From assembly GCA_030055525.1 (NCBI GenBank), contig JASFYJ010000005.1, positions 53,429-117,428 on the forward strand: a stretch of 64,000 bases of DNA, read 5' to 3'. Of this stretch, positions 51,673-60,162 are shown piece after piece. The notes beneath the pieces were generated by a model that worked only from the letters and a program-made list of their open reading frames with translations, was not told where the DNA came from and searched no databases. Positions within the stretch are counted from its first letter, which is position 1. Each line of letters opens with the position of its first letter. This DNA is from Archaeoglobales archaeon. GTDB taxonomy: Archaea > Halobacteriota > Archaeoglobi > Archaeoglobales > Archaeoglobaceae. The position numbers were made by a program, and so were the translations under genes.

Positions 51673-51688
51673 AACCCAAAATTTTGTT

Positions 51689-52375
51689 GTGGAATTTAGA
51701 GCTGTAGCTGAAAAAATATGTGGTGATATAGTTTTGGCAGATGTTCCTGGAGAAGCTTTAAGAAAATGGAGACAGATATTTAAACTTACGCAAGCCGAAA
51801 TAGCGAGAAGGCTTGAAGTCTCCTCGTCTGTCATTTCTGATTATGAAAGCTCAAGAAGAACACCAGGAGTTAGTTTCGTTAAGAGGTTTGTTGAAGCTTT
51901 AATAGAAGCTGATAGTGAAAGAGGTTATGAGATCCTTTCTAAATACAAAAACATCTTTGAAGTCAGCTCGGCCGTTCTAGATTTGGCAGAATACAACAAA
52001 GCTGTACACGTTGATGATTTTTCGAAGATCATAGAGGCTGAAAAAGTCAACGATTTTGAAAAGTTCGTGAATGGGCATACAGTAGTTGATAGTATTAAAG
52101 CGATACTAGAACTGCGATCTTTTGAATTCTACCAACTCTATGGGTTAACTAGTGAGAGGGCGCTGATATTTACGAAAGTTTCTGGAGGGAGATCACCTAT
52201 GGTTGCAGTGAGAGTTTCAAGTTTGAAACCCGCAGTTGTGGTTCTTCATGGGCTTAAGGTAAACTCTGTAGATGAGGTTGCAAAAAAGATAGCAGAAATA
52301 GAGCGTCTGCCCCTTCTGGTAACGAGTTTAGATTTAAGAGAGATGATAGAGAAACTTAGAGGTGAGTTCGCATGA
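51689..52375 (+). CDS. HTH regulator (COG1709-like) preceding HMG-CoA synthase
   Basis: This 228-aa protein has an N-terminal Cro/C1 helix-turn-helix (about 24-75, [31 protein letters not shown]) and a C-terminal alpha/beta domain. The latter contains [29 protein letters not shown], the pattern of a predicted archaeal transcription regulator group (COG1709). The GTG start lies at the predicted transcript start, so it is leaderless. The stop overlaps the HMG-CoA synthase ATG (ATGA), so it likely controls this isoprenoid operon, perhaps by sensing a CoA ester or isoprenoid intermediate (inference). Confidence 0.8.
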   Translation: MEFRAVAEKICGDIVLADVPGEALRKWRQIFKLTQAEIARRLEVSSSVISDYESSRRTPGVSFVKRFVEALIEADSERGYEILSKYKNIFEVSSAVLDLAEYNKAVHVDDFSKIIEAEKVNDFEKFVNGHTVVDSIKAILELRSFEFYQLYGLTSERALIFTKVSGGRSPMVAVRVSSLKPAVVVLHGLKVNSVDEVAKKIAEIERLPLLVTSLDLREMIEKLRGEFA

Positions 52376-53403
52376 GTTTTATAACTTCTTACGGTACCTA
52401 CATACCTAGGTTCAGAATAAGAGTTGAGGAGGTTGCTAGAATCTGGGGAGAAAATGCAAATGCCATTAAAGAGGGTTTGGGGATAAAAGAGAAATCGGTT
52501 CCAGACTTTGACGAAGATACAGCAACCATAGCTGTAGAGGCTGCAAGGGAAGCTTTTAAAAGAGTTAAAATAAATCCAAAGGATGTTGGAGCGGTCTTTG
52601 TTGGCTCTGAAAGTCATCCATATGCCGTTAAACCAACTGCAACAATCGTTGGCGAAGCTCTAGGAATTGGGAATGAATACTTCGCAGCCGACTTGGAATT
52701 CGCCTGCAAGGCTGGGACAGCGGGGATGCAAATATGTTATGCGATGGTCAAATCTGGAATGATAAAGTATGGTCTTGCAATCGGTTCAGATACTGCGCAA
52801 TCAAGGCCAGGAGACGCTTTAGAGTATGCAGCCGCCGCCGGTGGAGCGGCGATATTGATAGGAAGAGAAGGTATTGCAGAAATAAAGGCAACTTACTCTT
52901 ATACTTCTGATACCCCCGACTTTTGGAGGAGAGATCTACAGCCATATCCGAACCATGGTGGAAGATTTACCGGCGAACCTGCTTATTTTAGACACGTTAT
53001 TAATGCTGCAAAAGGTTTGATGGAAAAATACAGTTATAGCGTTGAAGATTTTGATTATGTAGTTTTTCATCAGCCAAACGCAAAGTTCCCTCTTAAAGCT
53101 GCAAGCTTACTAGGTTTCAGCAAGGAGCAAGTTACTCCAGGACTTTTGGTTACAGAGGTGGGAAATACTTACTCTGCATCATCTCTTATTGGTCTTTGCG
53201 CAGTTCTTGACATTGCCAAACCAGAAGAAAGAATATTACTCGTTTCTTTTGGATCTGGAGCTGGAAGCGACGCTTTTGTAATTGAAGTAACCGAAGAAAT
53301 CTTGGACTATCCTCGAAATCCTTCCGTTCGTGATAAAATATCTGAAAAAGCCTACTTGGATTATTCGACATATTTGAAACACAGGAGGAAGATAAAGACA
53401 TGA
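52372..53403 (+). CDS. Hydroxymethylglutaryl-CoA synthase
   Basis: This 343-aa enzyme makes HMG-CoA from acetyl-CoA and acetoacetyl-CoA, the committed supply for archaeal isoprenoid lipids. Catalytic residues are present: Glu80 in [12 protein letters not shown], the nucleophile Cys112 in [11 protein letters not shown] and His in [11 protein letters not shown] (about residue 235). It belongs to the archaeal type that works in a complex with a thiolase and a DUF35 protein. Exactly those two genes follow, with overlaps. Assignment is firm. Confidence 0.95.
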   Translation: MSFITSYGTYIPRFRIRVEEVARIWGENANAIKEGLGIKEKSVPDFDEDTATIAVEAAREAFKRVKINPKDVGAVFVGSESHPYAVKPTATIVGEALGIGNEYFAADLEFACKAGTAGMQICYAMVKSGMIKYGLAIGSDTAQSRPGDALEYAAAAGGAAILIGREGIAEIKATYSYTSDTPDFWRRDLQPYPNHGGRFTGEPAYFRHVINAAKGLMEKYSYSVEDFDYVVFHQPNAKFPLKAASLLGFSKEQVTPGLLVTEVGNTYSASSLIGLCAVLDIAKPEERILLVSFGSGAGSDAFVIEVTEEILDYPRNPSVRDKISEKAYLDYSTYLKHRRKIKT

Positions 53404-54548
53404 GGGTTGCAATTATTGGTGTTGGATGTAGCAAATTTGGAGAGCTTTGGGAAAAGAGTTTCAGGGAAATTTACCTTGAAGCTGGTTTGAAAGCGATCGA
53501 AGATGCAGGAATTGAAGGAAAAGAGATAGAAGCACTTTACGTTGGTAACATGAGTTCAGGAATGTATTTAAATCAGGAGCATGTTGCAGCATTGATAGCT
53601 GACTACGCCGGCTTAGCTGAGCTTGGAATTCCTGCAGTTAGAGTTGAAGCTGCAGATGCAAGTGGGGGATTAGCCTTAAAAGAAGCATACATGGCTGTAG
53701 CTTCTGGAATTCACAAGATAGTTGTTGCTGCGGGGGTTGAGAAAGTTACAGATGTGGGAGATGCGATGAAGATAGCATCATCTTCAGCTGACCAGGAATG
53801 GGAATGCTTCGCTGGAGCTAATTTACCAGCTCTCTATGCTTTAATTGCACGCCTTCATATGAAGAGGTTCGGAGGAAAAGAGGAAGATCTGGCTTTAGTT
53901 GCCGTTAAAAATCATAAAAATGCTGTAAATAATCCGATTGCTCAATTTAGAAGAGAGATAAGTGTTGAAGAAGTTCTTAATTCCCCCTATATAGCTGAAC
54001 CGTTAAAAGTCCTCGACTCCGCTCCGATAAGCGATGGAGCCGCAGCAATTGTTCTTGCAAGCGAAGAGGTCGCAAGAAAATATACAGATACACCGGTTTT
54101 TATTGAATGTGCTCAGGCAAGTGACTACGTTGCATTACAGAACAGGAAAGATCTTTTAACGATGAATGCTGTCGTTAAAGCTGCAAGAGAAGCTTATAGA
54201 AGAGCGAAGGTTGGTGCAAAGGATATAGATATCGCGGAACTTCACGATTCTTTTACCTTTGCGGAGATTTTAGAATACGAAGATCTCGGTTTTGCTGAGA
54301 AGGGAAAAGGTTATGAGCTTATAAGGGAGGGTGTTACTGAAATTGGAGGAGATTTGCCTGTAAACACCTCAGGTGGGTTAAAAGCTTGTGGGCATGCTAT
54401 TGGAGCAACTGGAATAAGACAGGCGGTTGAAATTGTACAGCAGTTAAGAAACGAGGCTGGTAAAAGGCAGGTAGATGCTGAAGTAGGGTTATCTCTAAAT
54501 ATCGGCGGTACTGGAGCTACGGCTATTGTTACGATATATAAGAGGTGA
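53400..54548 (+). CDS. Thiolase (acetoacetyl-CoA type) with Asp at the Cys nucleophile position
   Basis: This 382-aa SCPx-like archaeal thiolase usually condenses two acetyl-CoA to acetoacetyl-CoA and channels it to HMG-CoA synthase through a DUF35 partner. Family features are present: [17 protein letters not shown] with the catalytic His, and [12 protein letters not shown]. The usual nucleophile position reads [13 protein letters not shown] (Asp86) where relatives known to me have Cys. A different Cys lies next to the His motif (KACGH). The codon is GAT in the raw sequence. Either it is inactive, it uses another residue, or it has another role. It overlaps both neighbours. Confidence 0.85.
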   Translation: MRVAIIGVGCSKFGELWEKSFREIYLEAGLKAIEDAGIEGKEIEALYVGNMSSGMYLNQEHVAALIADYAGLAELGIPAVRVEAADASGGLALKEAYMAVASGIHKIVVAAGVEKVTDVGDAMKIASSSADQEWECFAGANLPALYALIARLHMKRFGGKEEDLALVAVKNHKNAVNNPIAQFRREISVEEVLNSPYIAEPLKVLDSAPISDGAAAIVLASEEVARKYTDTPVFIECAQASDYVALQNRKDLLTMNAVVKAAREAYRRAKVGAKDIDIAELHDSFTFAEILEYEDLGFAEKGKGYELIREGVTEIGGDLPVNTSGGLKACGHAIGATGIRQAVEIVQQLRNEAGKRQVDAEVGLSLNIGGTGATAIVTIYKR

Positions 54549-54552
54549 GATC

Positions 54553-54951
54553 TTGATTCCAAGGTTTTGGAGAAAGATAAAATACCGCTATTCTCTGCGA
54601 GGGACTCACTGCAAGAACTGTAATTCTTACTTCTATCCTCCGAGGGATCTTTGTCCGAATTGTAGAAGGAAGGGAATCATTGAAGAAGTTAATCTACCAA
54701 CATGTGGGAGAGTTTTAAGCTATACAGTAGTTTGGGGAGAGAAAGGATCTCCCTACGTTATAGCTTTGATCGAGTTGGAAAACAAAGTTAAAATACTTTC
54801 TCAGTTGGCTTGCAGACCCGAAGAAGTATATGACGGGATGGAAGTGGAGTGTACTTTTAGGAAGTATGGAGAAGATGGTGACGCAGGTATCATATACTAC
54901 GGTACCAAGTTTATTCCCAAGAGGGGGGATGGATACGTTTCCAAAGAATAG
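54553..54951 (+). CDS. DUF35 OB-fold/Zn-ribbon acyl-CoA-associated protein
   Basis: The protein (132 aa from TTG 54553, behind a GAGGTGAG site; the track start lies within the thiolase gene) has an N-terminal Zn-ribbon (CKNCNSYFYPPRDLCPNC). An OB-fold follows (RVLSYTVVWGEKGSPYVIALIEL). In an archaeal complex described for a methanogen, this protein bridges thiolase and HMG-CoA synthase, binding CoA and channelling acetoacetyl-CoA. Placement directly after both enzymes supports the same assembly. The last 23 bp overlap hemB. Confidence 0.9.
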   Translation: MIPRFWRKIKYRYSLRGTHCKNCNSYFYPPRDLCPNCRRKGIIEEVNLPTCGRVLSYTVVWGEKGSPYVIALIELENKVKILSQLACRPEEVYDGMEVECTFRKYGEDGDAGIIYYGTKFIPKRGDGYVSKE

Positions 54952-55897
54952 GTTTAGAAGGCTGAGAAAGAACAAAAAACTCAGAGATCTTACCAGTGAA
55001 ACTGATTTAAGTCCAGAAAATCTCGTGTATCCAATATTCGTCGATGAAAACTTAAATGAGAGGAAGGAAATTCCAGAAATGCCTGGACAATATACCTATC
55101 CTCTGTCAGAGATAATAAATGTGGGAGAAGAGCTTGTAGATCTAAAAATTCCAGCTGTTTTAATTTTCGGAATACCTTCTCGAAAAGATCCTTTCGGCTC
55201 TTCAGCCTACGCTGAGGATGGGGTCGTACAGAAGGCCGTAAGATTGCTAAAAGATACGTTTGCCGATGAACTTCTAGTGATCACAGATCTATGTTTGTGT
55301 GAATATACAGACCATGGACACTGCGGTATAGTTAAAAATGGAAAAGTTTTGAACGATGAAACGCTTGAGATCTACGGAAAAATCGCAGTCAGCCAAGCTG
55401 GTGCTGGAGCAGACATCATTGCACCTTCAGGTATGATGGATGGGATGGTTTTAGCAATACGGGAAGCTTTAGATCGTGAAGGTTTTTCCGATGTACCTAT
55501 AATGTCTTATGCTGTTAAGTATAATAGCGTTCTTTATACTCCCTTCAGGTACGCTGCACAAAGTGCTCCGAAGTTTGGCGATCGTTCGAGCTATCAGATG
55601 GACATAAGAAATTCTGATGAAGCTTTAAGAGAGGCTAAAGCTGACTTAGAAGAAGGAGCAGACATTTTAATGGTTAAACCATCGTTTCTTGATATAATAT
55701 ATAGAATCAAAAGCGAACTGAAAGTTCCCACCGCAACCTACTGTGTTAGCGGAGAGTATGTCATGCTGAAGGCATCATCTGTATATTTCGATGAAAGGAG
55801 AAGCGTTTTGGAGTACCATACTTGCAGAAAAAGGGCAGGGGCGGATATAATAATTACTTACTACGCCAAGGATATTGCAAGATGGCTTAAAGATTAA
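54929..55897 (+). CDS. hemB: Delta-aminolevulinic acid dehydratase (porphobilinogen synthase)
   Basis: HemB joins two aminolevulinate molecules into porphobilinogen, on the route to heme, siroheme, F430-like cofactors and cobamides. The protein (322 aa from ATG 54929, behind a GAGGGGGG site; the track start 99 bp upstream is inside DUF35) has the Zn-binding Cys in TDLCLCEYTDHGHCG. The Schiff-base Lys segments are YAVKYNS and MVKPSFLDII. The start overlaps the DUF35 gene by 23 bp, so hemB is co-expressed with isoprenoid genes. It may also serve corrinoid supply for CdhD/E. Confidence 0.95.
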   Translation: MDTFPKNRFRRLRKNKKLRDLTSETDLSPENLVYPIFVDENLNERKEIPEMPGQYTYPLSEIINVGEELVDLKIPAVLIFGIPSRKDPFGSSAYAEDGVVQKAVRLLKDTFADELLVITDLCLCEYTDHGHCGIVKNGKVLNDETLEIYGKIAVSQAGAGADIIAPSGMMDGMVLAIREALDREGFSDVPIMSYAVKYNSVLYTPFRYAAQSAPKFGDRSSYQMDIRNSDEALREAKADLEEGADILMVKPSFLDIIYRIKSELKVPTATYCVSGEYVMLKASSVYFDERRSVLEYHTCRKRAGADIIITYYAKDIARWLKD

Positions 55898-56778
55898 AAG
55901 TGAGAGTAACCCCTGAACTCAACCTTTTTTAGCTCTTCGTCGACCTTTAAATAGACACCTTTGCCCTCTTCAACTTTACCAATCTTTATACCGTCTTCAC
56001 TGTGTTTAGCTGTATAAAGAAGCTCGAAATCTCCTCCACCATATAAAAAAAGTTCTAATGGATCTACAGGATAATTTTCAAGATGCTTTGTCGGTATGGA
56101 TTCGAATACGATCTTAACACCACTTCCTCTAGCCATCAAATGCGCTGATACTGCAAGGCTGTCACTTATATCAGTTAAAGCGCTTGCATACTCAGAAATT
56201 TTTAGACCTTCACGTATTCTTGGCTCTGGTTTGTAGAGACTCTCAGGATAAGGTAAAGATTCCCTATCAAATCCCTTCTCAAGCAGTTCCAAACAAAGTT
56301 GAGCCTTTCCAAGTAAACCTGTTACATAAACGTTCTCTCCAGGTTTCGCAGAATTCCTCGTTATAATTCTTTTCGCTTCTCCAACAGCAAAACCGGATAT
56401 TGTCAAGGTCTCTGAGAAATCTATATCCCCTCCAGCCACTTTTACGCCGTATTTAGAGCAAACGTCTTTTATTCCTATAAGTATCCTCTTAAAAAGATCA
56501 AAATCAGCCTCTTTCATTGATATGGCATTTAGGAAAAACAACGGTTTTGCTCCGCAGGCAGCTATATCTGATAGGGTTACACTTGCAGCCATGTAACCCA
56601 TTTCTTCTGCCTTCATGAACCTTGGAAAGTCACTTTTTTCATTGACAGTGTCGCAGGTTAAAACTAAAAATTTATCGTTGGCTCTAACGTAAGCTGCATC
56701 GTGCTTTCCCGCAGGTATAAGAATGTCTTCATGCCCAAAAAATTCTTCAACAATCTTCAGTAGATCGAACTCTTTCAT
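55894..56778 (-). CDS. thiL: Thiamine-monophosphate kinase (ThiL-type AIR synthase fold)
   Basis: The protein (294 aa from ATG 56778, MKEFDLLKIVEEFFG; the track start lies upstream in nep1) phosphorylates thiamine monophosphate to the active diphosphate. It shows VLTCDTVNEKSDFP, MGYMAASVTLSDIAACGAKPLFFLN, GVKVAGGDIDFS, ALTDISDSLAVSAHLMARGSGVKI and LYGGGDFELLYT, the conserved ThiL blocks. TPP is needed by ferredoxin oxidoreductases such as the one served by iorB. The start overlaps the nep1 3' end by 32 bp. Confidence 0.88.
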   Translation of the reverse strand: MKEFDLLKIVEEFFGHEDILIPAGKHDAAYVRANDKFLVLTCDTVNEKSDFPRFMKAEEMGYMAASVTLSDIAACGAKPLFFLNAISMKEADFDLFKRILIGIKDVCSKYGVKVAGGDIDFSETLTISGFAVGEAKRIITRNSAKPGENVYVTGLLGKAQLCLELLEKGFDRESLPYPESLYKPEPRIREGLKISEYASALTDISDSLAVSAHLMARGSGVKIVFESIPTKHLENYPVDPLELFLYGGGDFELLYTAKHSEDGIKIGKVEEGKGVYLKVDEELKKVEFRGYSHF

Positions 56779-57406
56779 ATTCACATATAAAGCGGGAGGT
56801 AACATAAAGGCTTGTATATGTCTCTTTACCAAGGCTTATAAAAATCGGATTCCCCAGACTGTTTATAGTCTCCGGAAAGAAATCTCCATGTGGAAAAGCT
56901 CCTATACATACTACAGAATCGTTATCCAGTTTTTTCAGCATCTCCAAGTTTTTTTCACCCTCTCTAAAAACAAATACCTTTCTTTTTGCAGTCAAATCTT
57001 TCAATCTGAGATTGGTTATCTCAAGCAAAGTTTCACCGTTTGCAACTATCCTCCCCTTCGAAAAAAGATCCTCTATAAGACCTAAAAATCGATTGTAGTT
57101 TCTTGGAAGTCTTACCTTGTTGTTCACCCAGATTATTTCACCATTTATCGTGTGTATGTAAACTTCAAAGTCCTTGGAAGCTTTTGAATCTAGAAAAAGC
57201 AGTAAGCAGCAGTGAATTATATCTGGTCTACCCCTCTTTTCTCTATTAGCCAGACTTCGCATAGCTGCATGGTGTTTCGAGTCATCTAGAATAATTTCCT
57301 CTGGATTCTTACCCCTTTTTTTCGAATCCAAAATTATGGATTTGTGGGTCGCAATTTCTTTAGGTACAAGTTCTACTGAAGATTCGAGAAATATCAATCT
57401 CTTCAC
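56747..57406 (-). CDS. nep1: 16S rRNA pseudouridine N1-methyltransferase Nep1
   Basis: This 219-aa SPOUT methyltransferase methylates the hypermodified pseudouridine in the small-subunit rRNA and assists subunit assembly. It has the typical start RLIFLESSVELVPKEI, then ILDDSKHHAAMRSLANREKRGRPDIIH (with the RGRPDI signature), HTINGEIIWVNNKVRLPRNYNRF and the knot region IGAFPHGDFF. The length is normal. It is co-oriented with thiL and divergent from the NYN-domain gene. Confidence 0.93.
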   Translation of the reverse strand: MKRLIFLESSVELVPKEIATHKSIILDSKKRGKNPEEIILDDSKHHAAMRSLANREKRGRPDIIHCCLLLFLDSKASKDFEVYIHTINGEIIWVNNKVRLPRNYNRFLGLIEDLFSKGRIVANGETLLEITNLRLKDLTAKRKVFVFREGEKNLEMLKKLDNDSVVCIGAFPHGDFFPETINSLGNPIFISLGKETYTSLYVTSRFICEYERVRSTEDC

Positions 57407-57459
57407 GAATTCTAAATGGAGGCGTGGGATATAAGCATGTTTATTAACAATCTATCTGC

Positions 57460-57476
57460 AAAAGTTTTTTAAGCGT
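57460..57476 (+). promoter_or_regulatory. BRE/TATA promoter of NYN-mfnD operon
   Basis: AAAAGTTTTTTAAGCG is a BRE-like A run plus TATA, centred about 29 bp before ATG 57497. Confidence 0.5.
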
Positions 57477-57496
57477 TGTTAACTAAAAGATGAAGA

Positions 57497-58015
57497 ATGG
57501 CTGGATCTTCAAGAATTCAAAAGATTAAAGAGTATTTATCTAAAAGAAAGTTCGTTCAGCGAAAAAGGATAGGTGTACTCGTAGATGGCCCAAACATGTT
57601 GCGAAAAGAGTTCAAGATAAATTTGAAGGAAATAAGAGATATTTTGAGTGAATATGGAGATATAAAAATTGCAAAAGTTTTTCTGAACCAATATGCAACT
57701 GAAAAACTGGTTGAAGCTACAGAAAATCAAGGTTTTGAGCCAATAGTAACATCAGGGGACGTTGATGTTCGAATGGCTGTTGAGGCTATGGAATTAATAT
57801 ACAACGACTCCATAGATGTTTTAGCTCTTGTAACAAGGGATGCAGATTTCAAAGCTGTGCTAGCTAAGGCAATGGAGATGGGAAAGGAGACAATAATAGT
57901 CGGTGCTGAACCGGGACTATCTGCGGCTCTTAAAAATTCCGCCGACGTAACAATAATTTTGAATGATACTGAAGAAGAGAGTAAGGAGGATCACGAAGAA
58001 ATAATAGAGGTATGA
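57497..58015 (+). CDS. NYN-domain (PIN-like) putative RNase
   Basis: This 172-aa protein of the archaeal NYN/LabA-type (TIGR00288-like) family has the PIN-like acidic residues in GVLVDGPNMLRKEFK (Asp about 29), VTSGDVDVRMAVEAMEL and LALVTRDADFKAVL. These make a metal site like that of nucleases. A basic N-terminal segment (KKRK-like SKRKFVQRKR) could bind RNA. The C-terminus is acidic. The target is unknown. The stop overlaps the MfnD-like start by 4 bp. Confidence 0.82.
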   Translation: MAGSSRIQKIKEYLSKRKFVQRKRIGVLVDGPNMLRKEFKINLKEIRDILSEYGDIKIAKVFLNQYATEKLVEATENQGFEPIVTSGDVDVRMAVEAMELIYNDSIDVLALVTRDADFKAVLAKAMEMGKETIIVGAEPGLSAALKNSADVTIILNDTEEESKEDHEEIIEV

Positions 58016-58911
58016 AAGTTTTTCTTTACGAACATGCAACATGTTTTGGAGATGTTCCGGAATCCATAGCAGTCGAAGGGCTTGCAATGTATCAAGCTCT
58101 TTATAGGGGATTAGCAAAATTTGGAGAAGTTAGAAGTGTTTATGCAAAAGAAAATTTTTTGAGTATTTTTGAAAGGGGCGTTTCTGAATGTGATGCCTTC
58201 ATAATAGTGGCTCCGGAGAACAACTTAACTTTGTTCAATCTAACAAAGATAGCTGAAAGGTACGCTTTCAACTTAGGTTCGTCAAGTAAAGCCATAAAGA
58301 TAACTTCGGACAAATGGAGACTCTACAAAAAAATCAAGAGGAAAGTCAATATCCCAAAAACCTCCAAGAAACCGTTGGATTGTAAATACGTTGTTAAACC
58401 GAGAATTTCTTGCGGAGGAGTTGATATAAGCCTAAATTCGGAAATTAAAAAGGGCTACATAGCTCAAGAGTTTATAGAAGGAAAACCGATAAGTGTTAGC
58501 GTTGCTGTCGGTGATGAGATAATTCCGTTGAGTATAAATGAGCAGATAATTGAAAACTTCGAGTACTTTGGAGGAGTAGTACCTGCTAAGATATGTGAAT
58601 TAGAAATTCCAGAAATTTTAGATGAAGCAATTGGAGCTGTAGAAGCTATAAGAGGTCTATACGGCTACGTTGGTGTGGATCTGATTTTGGCGGAGCAACC
58701 TTATGTTATCGAACTCAATGCCCGTCTTACAACTCCTGCGATAGTTTTTGAGTATGTTTATGGCATAACGGCTGGAGAGATCGTTTGGAGAAATGCTTTC
58801 GATAGGATTGAGCCGCTTCAAGCTAAAAATACGTGTATTTTTAAAAAAAGCTGTGAAGGTGAGATAATCGCAAAGGTTGGAGAAAAGTGCCTTTCAATGG
58901 CAAAATTGTGA
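58012..58911 (+). CDS. mfnD: ATP-grasp ligase, tyramine-glutamate ligase type (MfnD-like)
   Basis: This 299-aa ATP-grasp enzyme starts VFLYEHATCFGDVPESIAVEGLAMYQAL, the pattern of MfnD, which joins tyramine to glutamate in methanofuran synthesis. The ATP-binding blocks are YVVKPRISCGGVDIS, YIAQEFIEGKPISVSVAV and the metal site YVGVDLILAEQPYVIELNARLTTP. Archaeoglobi need methanofuran for C1 metabolism, and the CODH/ACS genes here belong to the same C1 pathway. Related carbamoyl-phosphate-like ligases are alternatives, so confidence is moderate to high. Confidence 0.82.
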   Translation: MKVFLYEHATCFGDVPESIAVEGLAMYQALYRGLAKFGEVRSVYAKENFLSIFERGVSECDAFIIVAPENNLTLFNLTKIAERYAFNLGSSSKAIKITSDKWRLYKKIKRKVNIPKTSKKPLDCKYVVKPRISCGGVDISLNSEIKKGYIAQEFIEGKPISVSVAVGDEIIPLSINEQIIENFEYFGGVVPAKICELEIPEILDEAIGAVEAIRGLYGYVGVDLILAEQPYVIELNARLTTPAIVFEYVYGITAGEIVWRNAFDRIEPLQAKNTCIFKKSCEGEIIAKVGEKCLSMAKL

Positions 58912-58938
58912 TATAGCTTTAAATTTGGAAAGTACACT

Positions 58939-60117
58939 TTAGGCGTTTAATTGGAACCATCTTTTGAGCATTTCGAATTGTTCATGGGTGTTTATTGTTT
59001 CGCAATCCATTGGAGATTTAAAGAAGAAAGACAGTTCTTTTATAACTCCCTTCATCTTCTTCTTCTTTGCGAAGAGCAAGAACCTTGCTATGTCCAAAAC
59101 AAGCGGCGCTGCAACTATAGCATCTACAGCATCCCAGATGAAGTAGAACTTCATAAGCTTTCCAAGAAAGCCTTTGAAATGTATGAAATCAAAGGCGGTT
59201 TTGTTGTCAACGAGGCTTGGAAAGTATTGTATTTCGGTGATGCTGTATGGGTTATAGCCTAGGATCTTTTCCAGCACCCTATCTTTACTTAAGACCTTAC
59301 TTTCTTTGTTGTCTAAAGCCGAAAGAACCTTACCATCGTAATCTCCAAGTATGTTGTAACTCATCCATCCAACGACCTGCAAATTTCTGTAAACAAAAAG
59401 TGGTGCCAAAGTTGTTTTTATTACTGTTTCTCCAGTTTTTCCATCATTTCCAGCATGTGGAACGCCATTTTCCAATGCAAGCTTTTTTAAAGCTGGTAAA
59501 GAAGAGCCAACACTTGGTGTAAAATTTGCGTAGGGTATTTTATTTTTTAATGCTACGTAAGCGTAGAGCATACTTGCAGATGCGTAGTCTTTTTTGTCCT
59601 CGTCTATCATCCTTTCGAAACCTTCTACGCTATCGTGGTACTCTCTATTGTACCTTGGAAGAGGTTCTGTTGAGGCTAAATTGATAACGACCGTTTCATC
59701 GTCGGCGAATTTTTTGATGTCTGATTCAATTTTGTCAACTATCTCTCTAAGCGTTAGCCCTTCATCTTCAAGTGTCTCAATTCTTCCAATGTTCTTAATA
59801 CCTGTACCACAATTCAGAGCAGTTCCTTTTTTTGCCACTATTCTTTCCAGTTCATCACGCAAGTTCTCCAGTATCGCTCCATCGTAATGTCTGTTAAGTT
59901 CCCAGTGCTCTTTTGCAGCCTCATATGCATTTGTCAGTGGTCTAATATCATGCCCATCAAATTCAAACTTGAAAGGAGCATAATCTTGAATTTTTTTAAA
60001 ATAAGGAAGTTCAGAAACAAGACCGAGTTTCTCAATAAGATCTTTTTCGATCGCCTTTGCACCGACCATCGAAGTGGTCGAAACTATGCCGTATGCCCCA
60101 ATTATCCAAAGTTTCAT
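58939..60117 (-). CDS. ino1: Inositol-3-phosphate synthase
   Basis: This 392-aa enzyme cyclises glucose 6-phosphate to inositol phosphate with NAD. In Archaeoglobi it supplies di-myo-inositol phosphate, a heat-related solute, and archaetidylinositol lipids. Motifs are the NAD loop WIIGAYGIVSTTS, NLASTEPLPRY, PYANFTPSVGSSLPALKKLA and the catalytic region GNDGKTGETVIKTTLAPLF with ILGDYDGKVLSALDNKESK. The length matches the archaeal family. A TATA element near 60136-60151 supports a leaderless start. Confidence 0.95.
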   Translation of the reverse strand: MKLWIIGAYGIVSTTSMVGAKAIEKDLIEKLGLVSELPYFKKIQDYAPFKFEFDGHDIRPLTNAYEAAKEHWELNRHYDGAILENLRDELERIVAKKGTALNCGTGIKNIGRIETLEDEGLTLREIVDKIESDIKKFADDETVVINLASTEPLPRYNREYHDSVEGFERMIDEDKKDYASASMLYAYVALKNKIPYANFTPSVGSSLPALKKLALENGVPHAGNDGKTGETVIKTTLAPLFVYRNLQVVGWMSYNILGDYDGKVLSALDNKESKVLSKDRVLEKILGYNPYSITEIQYFPSLVDNKTAFDFIHFKGFLGKLMKFYFIWDAVDAIVAAPLVLDIARFLLFAKKKKMKGVIKELSFFFKSPMDCETINTHEQFEMLKRWFQLNA

Positions 60118-60162
60118 ATGCCAAGTATCCTCTGAAATTTTATATCTTTTGCACAGAGTCTA

